Shown here: one piece after another, positions 34,801-46,800 of the stretch
Numbering within the stretch: position 1 is the stretch's first letter
Layout of the letters: every line of letters begins with the position of its first letter
Assembly (NCBI RefSeq): GCF_001640805.2
Contig: NC_066856.1
Coordinates: 4,006,826 to 4,070,825 of the forward strand
DNA length: 64,000 nucleotides
Origin: Lates calcarifer
Taxonomy: Eukaryota; Chordata; Actinopteri; Centropomidae
Direction of reading: 5' to 3'
Program-made: the position numbers and the translations under genes
The notes under the pieces: generated by a model
Told to the model about the DNA's origin: nothing
The model's database searches: none
The model's input: only the letters and a program-made list of their open reading frames with translations

Positions 34801-37800
34801 TTGTGTCAGCAATCTGAACAGATATCTGCAGCTGAGCAGTATAATAAGTAATGCATACAGGACTTGAGAGAATACTTCATTCCATATAGAAACAAATAAA
34901 AGTTCTGTTACAGCATACTGGAGATAATAACCGTCTTTATTATAATCTTACTCAGTCAAACTGAATGCATTATCTTATCTTAGATATGAGTGTTGTGATC
35001 AATAAGTGTTCTAGTTTTTATGGCTCAGTAGCTGAAGTGTGTGGGAGTGCCTGTTTATCACCGTCTAATCTTTCTGAATTCCAAAAAAGTCAGAGTATAA
35101 AGGAAAAACATAGCCAAGTGGGACAGCACCAGTGCTTTGGCAGCTCCCAGTATTTTCCCGTCCTTCTCCTCTCAGCCCTTTGCCTGTACCTCTATTTGTC
35201 ATGGCTTTATCTCCTGGCAGCTGCCCTTTCACTCTCACCCTCCCATTCATCAAGTCTCCCTCCTCCAGGTTCTTCTAAAACTTCATCACACCTCTCTCAT
35301 ACACTCTTTCTTTGTCTCCCTGTCGCCTGTTCGGACTCCCTCTCTCATTCACCGTGACTCCTGTACCACCCCAAGAGCAGTAGCTCAGAAAAGGCCAGCT
35401 AACCGACTTAAAGACCCCAAAGTCCCCAGTGTCCCGGGGATTAAACCTCATTTGCATAAATCTGCATAACCTCGTTAAGGCAGGGGGAGATGCTGTACAC
35501 ACTGTAGCCTGAGACACTTCAGAGCGAAACAGCCCACTTAAGGATTGCAGTGATTATGGGATTATCACTCCTAACGACAGTTGGGTGACTGGACTGGTGT
35601 GTACTCTGTGAAAAGTGCCACATCGTATGACTGGATCCTGAGCTGTGTGGAAGGAGCGTATTGAAGCTTTGAGTCAGGTGACCTTCAGATGCATTTGCGC
35701 GTATTTCTATCAGGCCACATTAAGCCTGCATCAGACCAATCTAGCTAAATTTAGAGAGTTTGATTGATATCAGATATCAGGTGGTCAGATATCAGCTGGG
35801 ATTGGCCCCAGCCTCATGTGACCCATAAAGGATAAGCAGTATAGCTAATGGATGAAGGGATTGTGACAGTAGAAATACAAACATCTTTTCTGTAGTAATC
35901 AGTGTTGGAATCTTCACTTTGCCAACGTAGTAGGTATGATTAAAATGAATTAGATATTGTGGGCTAAGCCGTGTGTTTTTCATATCATATTTTCATGTAA
36001 AACTGCCACTTTTGTCCACCAATCTAACATTAGTCATCCATAAAAACAAAGTGATTTATTTATTTATTTTTTTTTTGCAAATTTATGAAGAACTGAAACT
36101 GAAAAACTGAAATCTCTTATATATAAAAGTATTCAGACCCTTCATTGGGACACTCCAAAGTGTGGTCAGGAGGTTTCTGTTTGCTTTGAGTATCCTTGAG
36201 ATGAGTCAAGAACTTATTGGAGTCCACCTGTGGCAAACTGAATTGATGGGACATTGGAAAGGCACACACCTGTGTATATAAGGTCCCACAATTCACACAG
36301 CATGGGACAAAAACCTTTAAATGTAGAGAAATCTCCATAGACCTCTGCAATATAAATGTGGCTAGACATAGACCAGGGCAAGGTTATTAAAGCAATTTCT
36401 AAAGCTTTGAGTGTTCACAAGAGTTTGGAACCATCAGCACACTTCTTAGAGTTGGCTGTCCAGCCAAACTGAGTAAACGAGGGCTTCAGAAGTCCTCTTC
36501 AGAGATGGAAGAAGGACAGTCATATTAGCAACACTCCATCAATCAGGTCTTTGTGGTAGTGAGGCTAGACAGAGGCCACTTTGAGTAATGGGCATATGAC
36601 AGCCTGCTTGGAGGTTGCCAAATGGCATTTAAAGGACTCTGCGAGGATGAGGAAAAACATTCTCTGGTCTGATGAGACAAAACTGAGCCCTTTGGGCAAA
36701 ACTCCAAACACTATGTCTGGGGAACACCATGCACTGATCATCACCTGGCTCTCACCATTCCTGTGGTGAAGTATGGTGGTGGTAGCATCATGCTATGAGA
36801 ATGCCTCTCAACAACAGGGAGACCAGTCAGAACTGAGGGAAGGATGAAAGCAGGCAAACACACAGAGGTCCTTGGAGAACACCTGCTCCACAGTGCACAG
36901 CACTTCTACAAAGTACTGTTCTACTAAGGGTCTGAATATTAAGGGTCTGAATATTAAGGGTCTGGATATTTTTGTAGATAAGAGGTTTCATTTTTTGATA
37001 ATATTTGCAAAAATTTGTAAAAACATGTTTTAACTTTTTAATTATGGGTTATTAATTGTAGAATGACACACGCAATTTAATGTACAGAAAGTGAGTGGAA
37101 TACTTTCTGAGGCCACTGTATGTGTTGTGTAGACCCCATGATAAGTGCTGACGCAGAAAACAACAGGTATCTGTCAACACTTTTCAGTAAATAAATGAAA
37201 GCACATTGGTGGAAATTTATTATTCATACACTGTGCTTAGAAACTGTTCCAAACTACAACACTAAGTGGACTAAAATAAATGCTTGGGCAGTGAAAACAT
37301 GACAGGAACCCCCATCCTCCTGTCAGCTGTCTCACACTGATGACATCAGCACTTCTCCAACAGCGTACACTTCTGTCTTGCCAACAGAATGTCCGGCCAG
37401 CATCTCTAATGGGATGAAAATATGAGTAAATTTTGGAAAGACATATTGTGCTGTGGCAGCGTTTTCATTTTGGGGAAATACAGTAATGCTTTCGCCAAGC
37501 GCAGCACACCAGATGACAGTTAGATATAATTATTTTTCTGACTTGGACAGGAATGTGTCCCACCTGTGAACTGACAGCTGGAAGCTTGATCAGGTTTAGA
37601 GCTACCAGTACTGTGTGGTGTGCACTATACGGGCACACAGCTCAAACAGCAAAGGGTTCTATAAAGTAGATAGTGGTAAATAGAAGTCACAAATAGATTT
37701 GACCTGGGCCCTATGAAGTATTTTCAACTCCAGCGATATTCCCCCTTTATACTAAAACAGAAGTGGAAGTTTACTCACATATAATGAGGGGATGTCCAGA

Positions 37801-40800
37801 TGTGAACCTTTTTTTGTTACCACTTGTAATTAGAACTTTTATTCCTTTCCAAAGGCTTTACCTTTAAATGATGACTCATCACTTTCTCTCAGAGGAATTC
37901 TTTCTTTTAGTTCTAACGGCTGTTAAGAAAATACTAGTGTTGAGCTAGAAACTCCCACTTACAATTCATATGACTCAATGGAATGTGTTATTCCTAGTCA
38001 TGATTTCTCTGAAACTCAATAGCTTTGACCAGTGTTGCCAGAAAAAATACAACTGCAGTCCATGGCAGTGGAGAGCAAGGTGCAAAAATGATGTTTAACA
38101 ACATAATACAATAAAATCTATGCACTGATGTAACAAATAGATAAAAAAAATGTGAGTGTGAAAGTTCATTTTGACCTTGGCAATGTTAGTTTGAAAACCT
38201 AATATTACCTCAAGGTCCATTACTATTTCTGGAGCTTGCACCCAGATCTCATGGTCTGCATCAGAAAATGGAGTTCTCTCCTTTGTCTCCACTGGGTATT
38301 CTGGACCAGTGGGTACAAGGAGTGGATGATGACATCGCCACCCTGACTTAAGACCAGGATTGACACTACTCAGTCGAGAGGGACTGCCAGAACACATCCC
38401 ACTGAGACTCTCTTACACTGCTGGACTGTCAGAACATCTAACCAGTGCTGAGTCATAAGAAGTCAACATTAACCACAAAACCTTCAGAACCTTAATATCT
38501 CTGCAGGTTCACCTTAAGGACAGAGCCACTGTTTGTGGGTGTTTTGTACCCACAAAATGATCCTGCTCTACGAAAATCCTGCTCTTCTCTTATAATAAAT
38601 AGGATTCATTGAGCCGCTTGTCTTGGAGTTTTAAAGCATCTAATGACTTTTATGTCCTAATGGTGGTAAACAAGTCAGAGGAGTTTATCCACACCAGTGT
38701 ACGACGTGGACTGGGCCAAGGATGGAAAACATCACATAAATCAGAGAGAATCAAACAACCAGAGCTGCTATAAACTGTGGCTCATTGAGACAATGTATGC
38801 ACTGAAATATATCCTTATCATGTAAATATAATTACAAATAATTTGGTATCTGTAGACTGATATTTATTTGTGATTACTGCAGGAATCTAAACTGTAGTGG
38901 TGATGTTTCTGGATGCCCATGAGCTGGCTGATATAAGAGACACCGCATATAAAGGGTCCTACATTTAGTCTGAATTTAATGTGAGTGTCAGTTCTCTGTG
39001 TTAGAGAATTTAGCATGTGTCAAATCTTCAGTTTCCATGGCAATTGCACGGTTAGAAATGGGAAGAGACAAAAAACATCTTCAGCCTATCTCTGCATTTG
39101 CTTTGTCTATACCAGTAAACCAACCAATCACACACGTCTGTTTCTTTCTCTATTTTTTCTTTTTCTGTTTCTTATACTCTTTATCTTTTTCATCCTTTCT
39201 CCCCGTTTATTTCTCCATTCATTTCTCTCTCTCTCCTTTGCCTTTAATCTCACTCTTTCTCTTTATCTCTCTGTCTCTGTAGCTAGCAGGCACAGAGCTG
39301 ATATGTTGACTTGTGCTTCTAACACATGGGCTTCCCTCCTTATCCGCCTACGCAGTGTACTCAGGGAGATTCCAAGCACATACGCACACTCACAGATACA
39401 CACTCGCACACACACACACATACAAACACACCACATGCACACACACAAACTTGCAGACTGCAAAGCCCCCAAGGTCTGGTCTTAGTGAATTATTCAGTCT
39501 GCGTTGGTGGGTTTATGAGAGCGTGTACGTGCGTCTAAGATCTTATATGTGTATGTGTGTGTGTTTGTGTGTCAGTAGGAATATGAAATGGTGTTTTCCT
39601 CTTGAGCAGTAGCAGCAGCAGCAGCAGCAGCTTGTCTTTAATCAGCCTCTCCATCAGCTCACTCCCTTCAAAAGCTCATTAGGGGGAAATTGTAGGGAGA
39701 GAGCAAGGAGTGGTCAGTGATGTCACCAAAACCAAAGATGGATAGGAGCTCTTGGATTACAGTACCTAAATTATAACTACTGCACACTGTGGCGTGTGGA
39801 GACAGTGACAATTGTTTTCCTGAGCAAAGGAACGTGCACTGGGAACATTGGTACAGAGACCCAAAGTATTCAATATTAAATAAATTACTATGGGGGGAGT
39901 AAAAAAAAAAGAAGAACCACTGAATATCCAAAAGAACCACTGAAATATAATGAAAATAACCTACCATGAACAATTTTTTATCATTATATTTTTTATATTT
40001 TTATTTATATTTCATTTTTCCTTAAATATCACATCATAATTTCATGGCTACATTTTTATATGTATCTATTCATATAATTTATGTCATAATGTCTTATTTG
40101 TTTAATGTTGACACTTTGGATCTCCGTACACACAGATACCTTGTGGGTTAGATAACAGCAGATAACAGAGACGTGTAGGATACTGACTGAGGGTCATGAA
40201 AGTCAAGAAATCTAAATAGCTCTACCTGTGAACTGACATTATGAAGCACCTTTGCGAGAAGTGTCCACCTAGCAAAATGGAAATATACTTCACTTGCTGT
40301 GAATAGTTGGCCACCATTACCCCTGTTTAATCTGAAAACACCTTGCCTGCTGGTTCCAAATATTCTCTTTCATTTTCCTCTGTGAATGCCTGCAGTGTAA
40401 TAATACAGTACCTGACCCCCTCCCTGGCAGAATAATGCCAGCTTTCCCTCATATCCAGCTGTGGTGAGAACACTGACTGGCAACAAAAAAAAAACCTTGG
40501 CTAACTGCTTTTCAAAGTCTTGTGCCTCTCTCTCCTGTTGCTCTATTTGTCTGTCCTCCTTTTTACATCAGTGTAGGTCTATCTAAACATTCTTACACTA
40601 TCATTCCTCTTCTAATGTGTCTTTATATTTTTAGACTAGTTACATCCTTTAATAATGCTTGTTCTCCCTCTGTTCTCCCTGTTTATGCCCCTAACCCTCT
40701 CTCACCTGCCGCTTTTCTTGTGGTTGAGCTAAAATGTACTCAGAATGTACCATTATGCATCATGATTCCTTTTTTAATCTCATCTTAATGTGTGTGTATG

Positions 40801-43800
40801 TATCTGTGTGAAGAATGATTACATTTATCCAAACATGCCTCATCATTTCCTGTAAACTCTCATACACCTTAAAGGACTCAGGCTCTAGGGTAGAAAACCA
40901 TTTTTGTTTGGTCATTATCAGTGACTGAAAAGCATATTCAAAGGCTGGAAAATGAAATGTACAACATACACACATATACACACACACCTCTGCCTTTGTA
41001 TTACCCAGTGTTCATTGCAGCCAGACAAACCCATCAAGCTTTATGAGCCTCTGAGGGCTGCTGCCGCCGCTAATTCATGGAGGCAGGCTATCGAGTGCAT
41101 CCACATCACAGATCTCCACTGTTTCCATGAATATCTGAACAGGTCCTTCCACCAGTTTATGTGTCCCATGTGAACAGCCTGTTGAATCTAGAATGGGCAG
41201 CTTTGATAGATGATATGTCTGTTTTATGAAGGAAGGGGGAAGAGGCTGTGATAATTGTGTGCTTAACGCAGGGAGAAATGTGCACAGACGTTTTCATTTT
41301 GGAGCCCTGCTGTTGATGGATGTTCACTTTCTGTCGAAGAAATGGGTGAAGTCAGATTTGATTCTTGTAGCATGGCTTTGATTGATGGGTATTTTGTGGG
41401 AGGCAGAGGAAGGAATGGGAAAAATTCAGATTTTGCTGACAGGATTTTGGGTTTCATGAAGAGCATAACTGTGGTTAAATGTAGACTAGTTGACTTGATT
41501 GATGTCATATAGAGTTCTGTCAAGTGCACATGCTTTTGTATGGTTTTATTGCATATTTCTTCATTGGATGCGGTGTGGCAGAGAAATAGGGAAAGTCCCA
41601 TTTTTGGTCACTAGTGGCTTTAAAGATAACTTGTGCATTATCTTGGTAGGTTTGGCCATCAGTTTCATCAGTTATAATACCATTGTACTCATATTGAAAT
41701 GGCTCCAATACTAAAAAGGGATCAATGAGGCCAAGAAACAAAAGTAGTTAGATGGTAATATGGTTTTGCCATTTTGGCTTCCAAATCATTTTTGTGCCTA
41801 AACCTAACTAAACCTTAACCTCAGTGGTGTCAGATATTCTGTCTATCTCTATTTGCAAGGCACTGACAAATGATGTCCTCTTGCCTTCAGGGACATCATA
41901 TCAGAAAATGATCAGCAGTCAGAAACAGTGTATTTTGTTGTTACATTTGGCTTGTTGAAAATGGAAAATAGATTTTGATACATGAGATACATGGCATCAT
42001 GGTAAGCAAAAAATAGATATCAAAAGCAGGTTTTAATAAATCTGTATGGAGTGTAAGAGGTGAAATAGATGGTAAGGATGCACCTATAATCAGCAAGTCC
42101 TCCAAGACCAGCAACATAGGTCATCTGTCACTGCTTTCCAAAACATTACAAATGAACATTACAAAAATAATTTTGTTGATTCTGCTATCAGTAAGACAAA
42201 TATAATTTGTTGTTGCCCAACAAAATGTGACACAAGTGCTACAGTTAAAGTTGTGTTTGGTTTAAGTGACTAAAACTACTTGGTGAAGGTTAGAGAAAGT
42301 GTATGAAAAGTATGAAACCTTGTTAACCTCTTTTGACATATTTTTCAGATAAACAAAATGTCAATCTTAGACACTATAATGCCACTTTTACATATTTCTT
42401 TTTTATATATCTTTTATATGTACGTGTTCATAATTTGGTGATGCATGCAAACATATTGTATGTAAAAGAAGCAGGATGAGTGTATTTTTTACTGCCCTCT
42501 TGATTAGGAGCCTTTTTATTATCAGCATGTGAGGTGCTTGCTGTGTCTCTGTATTTTTAACACAGGGTCACACTGTGTTGTGTCTTGCTGCTTTCTCTCT
42601 TATTCCATTCCCTCCTTATTCTCTCATCCAAGTTTTTTTGTTGCATCATCATCTGTTCTCTTACAAATTTCTTATGTGTGCACATTGCTGAGAAAGTAAA
42701 CACAACACCCACATCCACACACACACGCAGACACATTCACTCACACACACAAAAATGCGCTCAATCAATGCGGTAATAACCCACATGTCCAAGTTATGGC
42801 TTGACAATTGATACAGGAACAAATCTTTCCAGCATCCATAAATCATTTAACTGCAGTTTCAAAACTCATTCCAGCATAATAATAACTGCAGCAGTGGAAC
42901 AATTCCTCCAAAACAATGTGGTGCACAAAGAGTTTGGCGCAGATAAGAGTCTTAAATATCAATGGCCAATAGGTGATTTTGAAAAGAAATGAAGTGTGCA
43001 GAAATATCTGAGTATTGCAGGACTGGCCTCTTCCCAATGGTTATAAATTGACTTATAAATCACTGGTTCAGAGGGGGAATTGCTACACATCACCTCTGTG
43101 AACTGCTTCAGAAACAGAATTTATAGGGAATAATGACTGTCTACCCTCTTCCTTGTTAAGGGATAATTCCTGTTCAGGGGCTGTTTCATAATGAAGTCTA
43201 ATGAGGAACACTTAGTGAGAAAAATTGCCTCAGTGTGTGGACTTTGTTTTAATCTCATTCATTCATTTATCATAGGGGCAACACATGATACATTACCTAC
43301 TCCCAAAATCTTGGGAATGGGTAGAGGGAGACCCAGATAGTGAGTATTGATGAGATATACAGTAGTTCATCAACATGCATTTGTTTCACTTTCTTTCTCA
43401 AGGGCTATGCTTAGGTCTGCTGAGTTGACAGAGGCAGAGGAGAGAGACTGGAGAGTTTGGCTCAAACTGGTGGAGGTAGCTGGCCAAGGATTTTTAGATA
43501 CAACAATAACACTCTAGGGAGAGTTCATTTAGCCATGGCTAACATTAACAGGGAATGATGAGATAGATGTGGGGAATGACATACAGTGAAGGTCCATTGC
43601 AAGATGCAAGATCAGGGATGTTGCAGTTCACGAATCTGTACTTAACCACTAGGCCACCAGGGCATCCAGTCTCTTTGCAGTTTGTTGACTATTGACCATA
43701 CTGAAACCATGACATCATGTCCTTTTTCTGTGCTGAATGTAGGGCAGTTTGGTTGAATGGATAACCTCTGTAGCTGGTTTGGATGACCAATGTAGCTGAA

Positions 43801-46800
43801 TCATAATTGCTGAATGTACAACATAGCTGTGGCCAAAATCTAACTCTGAATGAATAAATTCACTGATGTTCAGTGGAGAGTGTCCATGATATGTGAAAAA
43901 CTTTCCTTTAACAGTTCAACAATGTGGTGCATCACATTTTATAGATGCAAAAATTACAGTTATGCAACACTACATCTGTCAGCAATGATACAATATAATG
44001 ATTTTTAAGTGTCAAAAATCTTAATTTACTTCTGATAATAGAGATAAATCACTGACTGTCTTTTATAAAGAGAATTGTGAATGAAGGAATAAGTGAGTAA
44101 TTTCAGTCACAGTCTTGCTGTACTGCAGTGGTGACCAACCATGTGGCATGAAGAGTCAACAGTCAGCAGGTTTTAATTTCCAACCAGTCACCTTAGCAGG
44201 TGATTTCACTGATGGATTATTTCCCTCTTCTTGAAGAAGAGCTAAGTCTTCATTTGGAATGAAAACCTGCAGAGCACTGGCCCTTCATGGCTCATGGTTA
44301 GCCACTTCTCACCTGTGTCTACTGTATGTGAAAGTTCATTCAAAGGGTCTTAGCAGTTTTTAAGGTTTTAATAATGATGATTTATACATATATTAACACA
44401 TTCTGACAGATTGTAGAGACTGGATTGTTGGTGAATCAACAATCCTTATCAATCCTATTTATTCCTACTGGTCCTATGGATTTATGATGATGCATTGCAT
44501 AGTGCTCATACTACTCAATGGATTTTTGGCATCATTCAATTTGATTCTGATGTGGGCCTCTATAAGAGTTGTCACCCTGAGTTATTGCATGTGTATTGTG
44601 TATATTATATTTTCATCTGGCACCTAGATTCATTTTCTAGTCTAGATTTATAGGATGAATGTACTCAGAACCACAGCACATTTGACAAGTAAATGCACCT
44701 AAATCAATTGTGATCAATTACAAGTCTTTGATTTATCAAATCAAGACTCAGGCTGTTAGTTCAGTCATTCCAGTGTCATCTGGTTCTTACTGGTTTTTGA
44801 TGCCAAAACAAACTTCTAAACATTACAAACAGTGGAAAAATACACTGGACATCCTTTACCATTCACCAACATTTTAAATCCATTTTCCCAGGAGCTGGCC
44901 CTGTGTTTTAGGTGCAAGGTCTGCAACATCTGAGAAACTGAGCAATTAGCAATTATAGGAATTAAACCTCTGAGAGTTCACTGCTGCAATAAGGTACTGT
45001 TCCTTTTTCGCAGCTGGAGTCCTTGAGGAAGATTTATCACCAGCAGCCTTTGTGAAGATCTCCCAACATGGAATGGAAATTACATAAAGTGTCAGGCTGT
45101 TTGAGACCCAGGGTGCATTAAGGACCTGCTTGGCTTGTTCACTGCAACAATAACCTTGTTGCTGAATTAAAGTTATTTATGTCACCTAAAAAATGTTAAT
45201 GACTCTGTCCTTTATCCAAGACTCTAAAAAAAAAAAACCTCCTCTGATGAACACCTCCCATATGCAAGTTTGTACTGAAAAATTGTTTCCTTTGCCTTAA
45301 AGAGTTTGTTCTCATTATAATGGACATGTCTTGCTTGAAATGTGGCCTTGTTAGTGGCCTTCAAATGTGTTTGGAAACTCTCTGAGTGACCGTTATCTTT
45401 GTTGAAAACTTTAGCAGACAGAACCAGACAGAGCGCTACTCAAGAATCCTGAATTATGATCCATCTATCCTCCACCCTGCAGAAAACATTAACACAGTGG
45501 TGTTGCCACTTTAGAATAGGAATAGGGAGTTGAAGTTTGTTGGCACAAAAGTTGCCTTTTCTGAACTATGTAAGTGGCATAGCACTCTTAGATTCCTGCT
45601 GGAGGATGAGAGACGACTACATGTGGGATGGAGCCTCTCATGTAACCAGGCTCCAAACACGATTGTGGTTTGCAGGATACATTGCAATGACTGAAGTGTA
45701 GCCATGGCCAAAGTTTGCATTCAGCTTGCACTTGAAATCATATCTTATCCTGTACTTTTAGATTCATCAATGCATAGAATAAGATACTTATTGCTGCATA
45801 GTAGGTCCAGATATGCTATGAATAAACTCTCCTGCATTACCAAAATAGGAGAGTTGACTCAATATGATTGTTCCCATCTGTTTGTGACTGTTTATTTACA
45901 TTTCTTAATCATTTTGCTACAGCTTTCCAGCCACTGTTTATTCTGTGTGCATCAAACTTTGCAGATACTGTATGCACAGAATAGTAACACTAATGCTAAT
46001 GGCCTGTAGCTAACATTGGTTGCTTTTTGTAGAGCTGAGCATTAAGAGTAGCTGTGCTGTGAATGTCTGGGTTATCCATAGGACAAAACTGCAACTCTCT
46101 GACATGGAAACTTTTTTTTTCCCCATTCAATGTATTACTTATTGTTGATAATAGATAATATTATAGGTGAATCAGCCAGCTCTTTTTAACATATGAAGCT
46201 GTAAACTTTGTAATGACTAACCTATAAAGGTACTTGTGACTATAAGTATCTACCCTTTCTGCTATCCATTCTCTCAGTATTGCATAGGTCACTTTTATGC
46301 CTTTATACAGATTAATTAATTTGTCTATTTTTGTCTCAGATATTCATATTTATTTTCTCTATGTATTCATTACCAATTCCATATTTAGTTTTTAAGCTCA
46401 TAGCCTCCTTATGTAAAATTATTAGCTGTGATTTACAGGGAATCTATTTTTTGTGAATGTGTTGATCTGGTTGGCAAGCTGCTTCAGAAGTTTTTCCTCA
46501 CAGGGATAAGTGAAGTTTTTAATTGAACTGAACTGAACTGAATTCACAGCCACAGAGTGAAATGTTCCGATGAAGCCTGGGAGAAAAAAGTGACTGTTTT
46601 TTTTCACAACAGTCTCCAGTCCATTTATTTGATGCAACCCAACTGCTGAGAAATGTGGTCAGATTCTTCCATCTCTGGACATATCACTGCTCCTCTTTCC
46701 CTCTTCACCATATCTATTTCTCCAAATCTACCTCCATTCATTATCTTGCTTCTCTTTCACTGTATTCCTGTCCTCTATCCATCCCCTTCCTCAATTTATC

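Larger units (their letters stand above)
36070..37118 (+). mobile_element. Degenerate Tc1-like transposon, left end and 3' transposase missing
   Basis: Sequence from 36070 follows a fish Tc1-like element: AAGTATTCAGACCCTTC near 36127, CCACCTGTGGCAAACTGAAT near 36224, and GCACACACCTGTGTATATAAG. Transposase relics include [16 protein letters not shown] and ILWSDETKL (the second catalytic Asp region) at 36590-36700, and GGGSIM near 36780. The right end is GAATACTTTCTGAGGCCACTG, followed by TA (37119-37120), the usual target site. The outermost left repeat and the DPIE-containing 3' part of the gene are absent, with many frameshifts. It is not active. Confidence 0.85.

Noticed and set aside
38985..39485. 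166-codon plus-strand open frame
   Set aside because: Driven by a C/T-rich tract and CA repeats (poly-Leu/Phe/Ser then HTHT); not protein-like.
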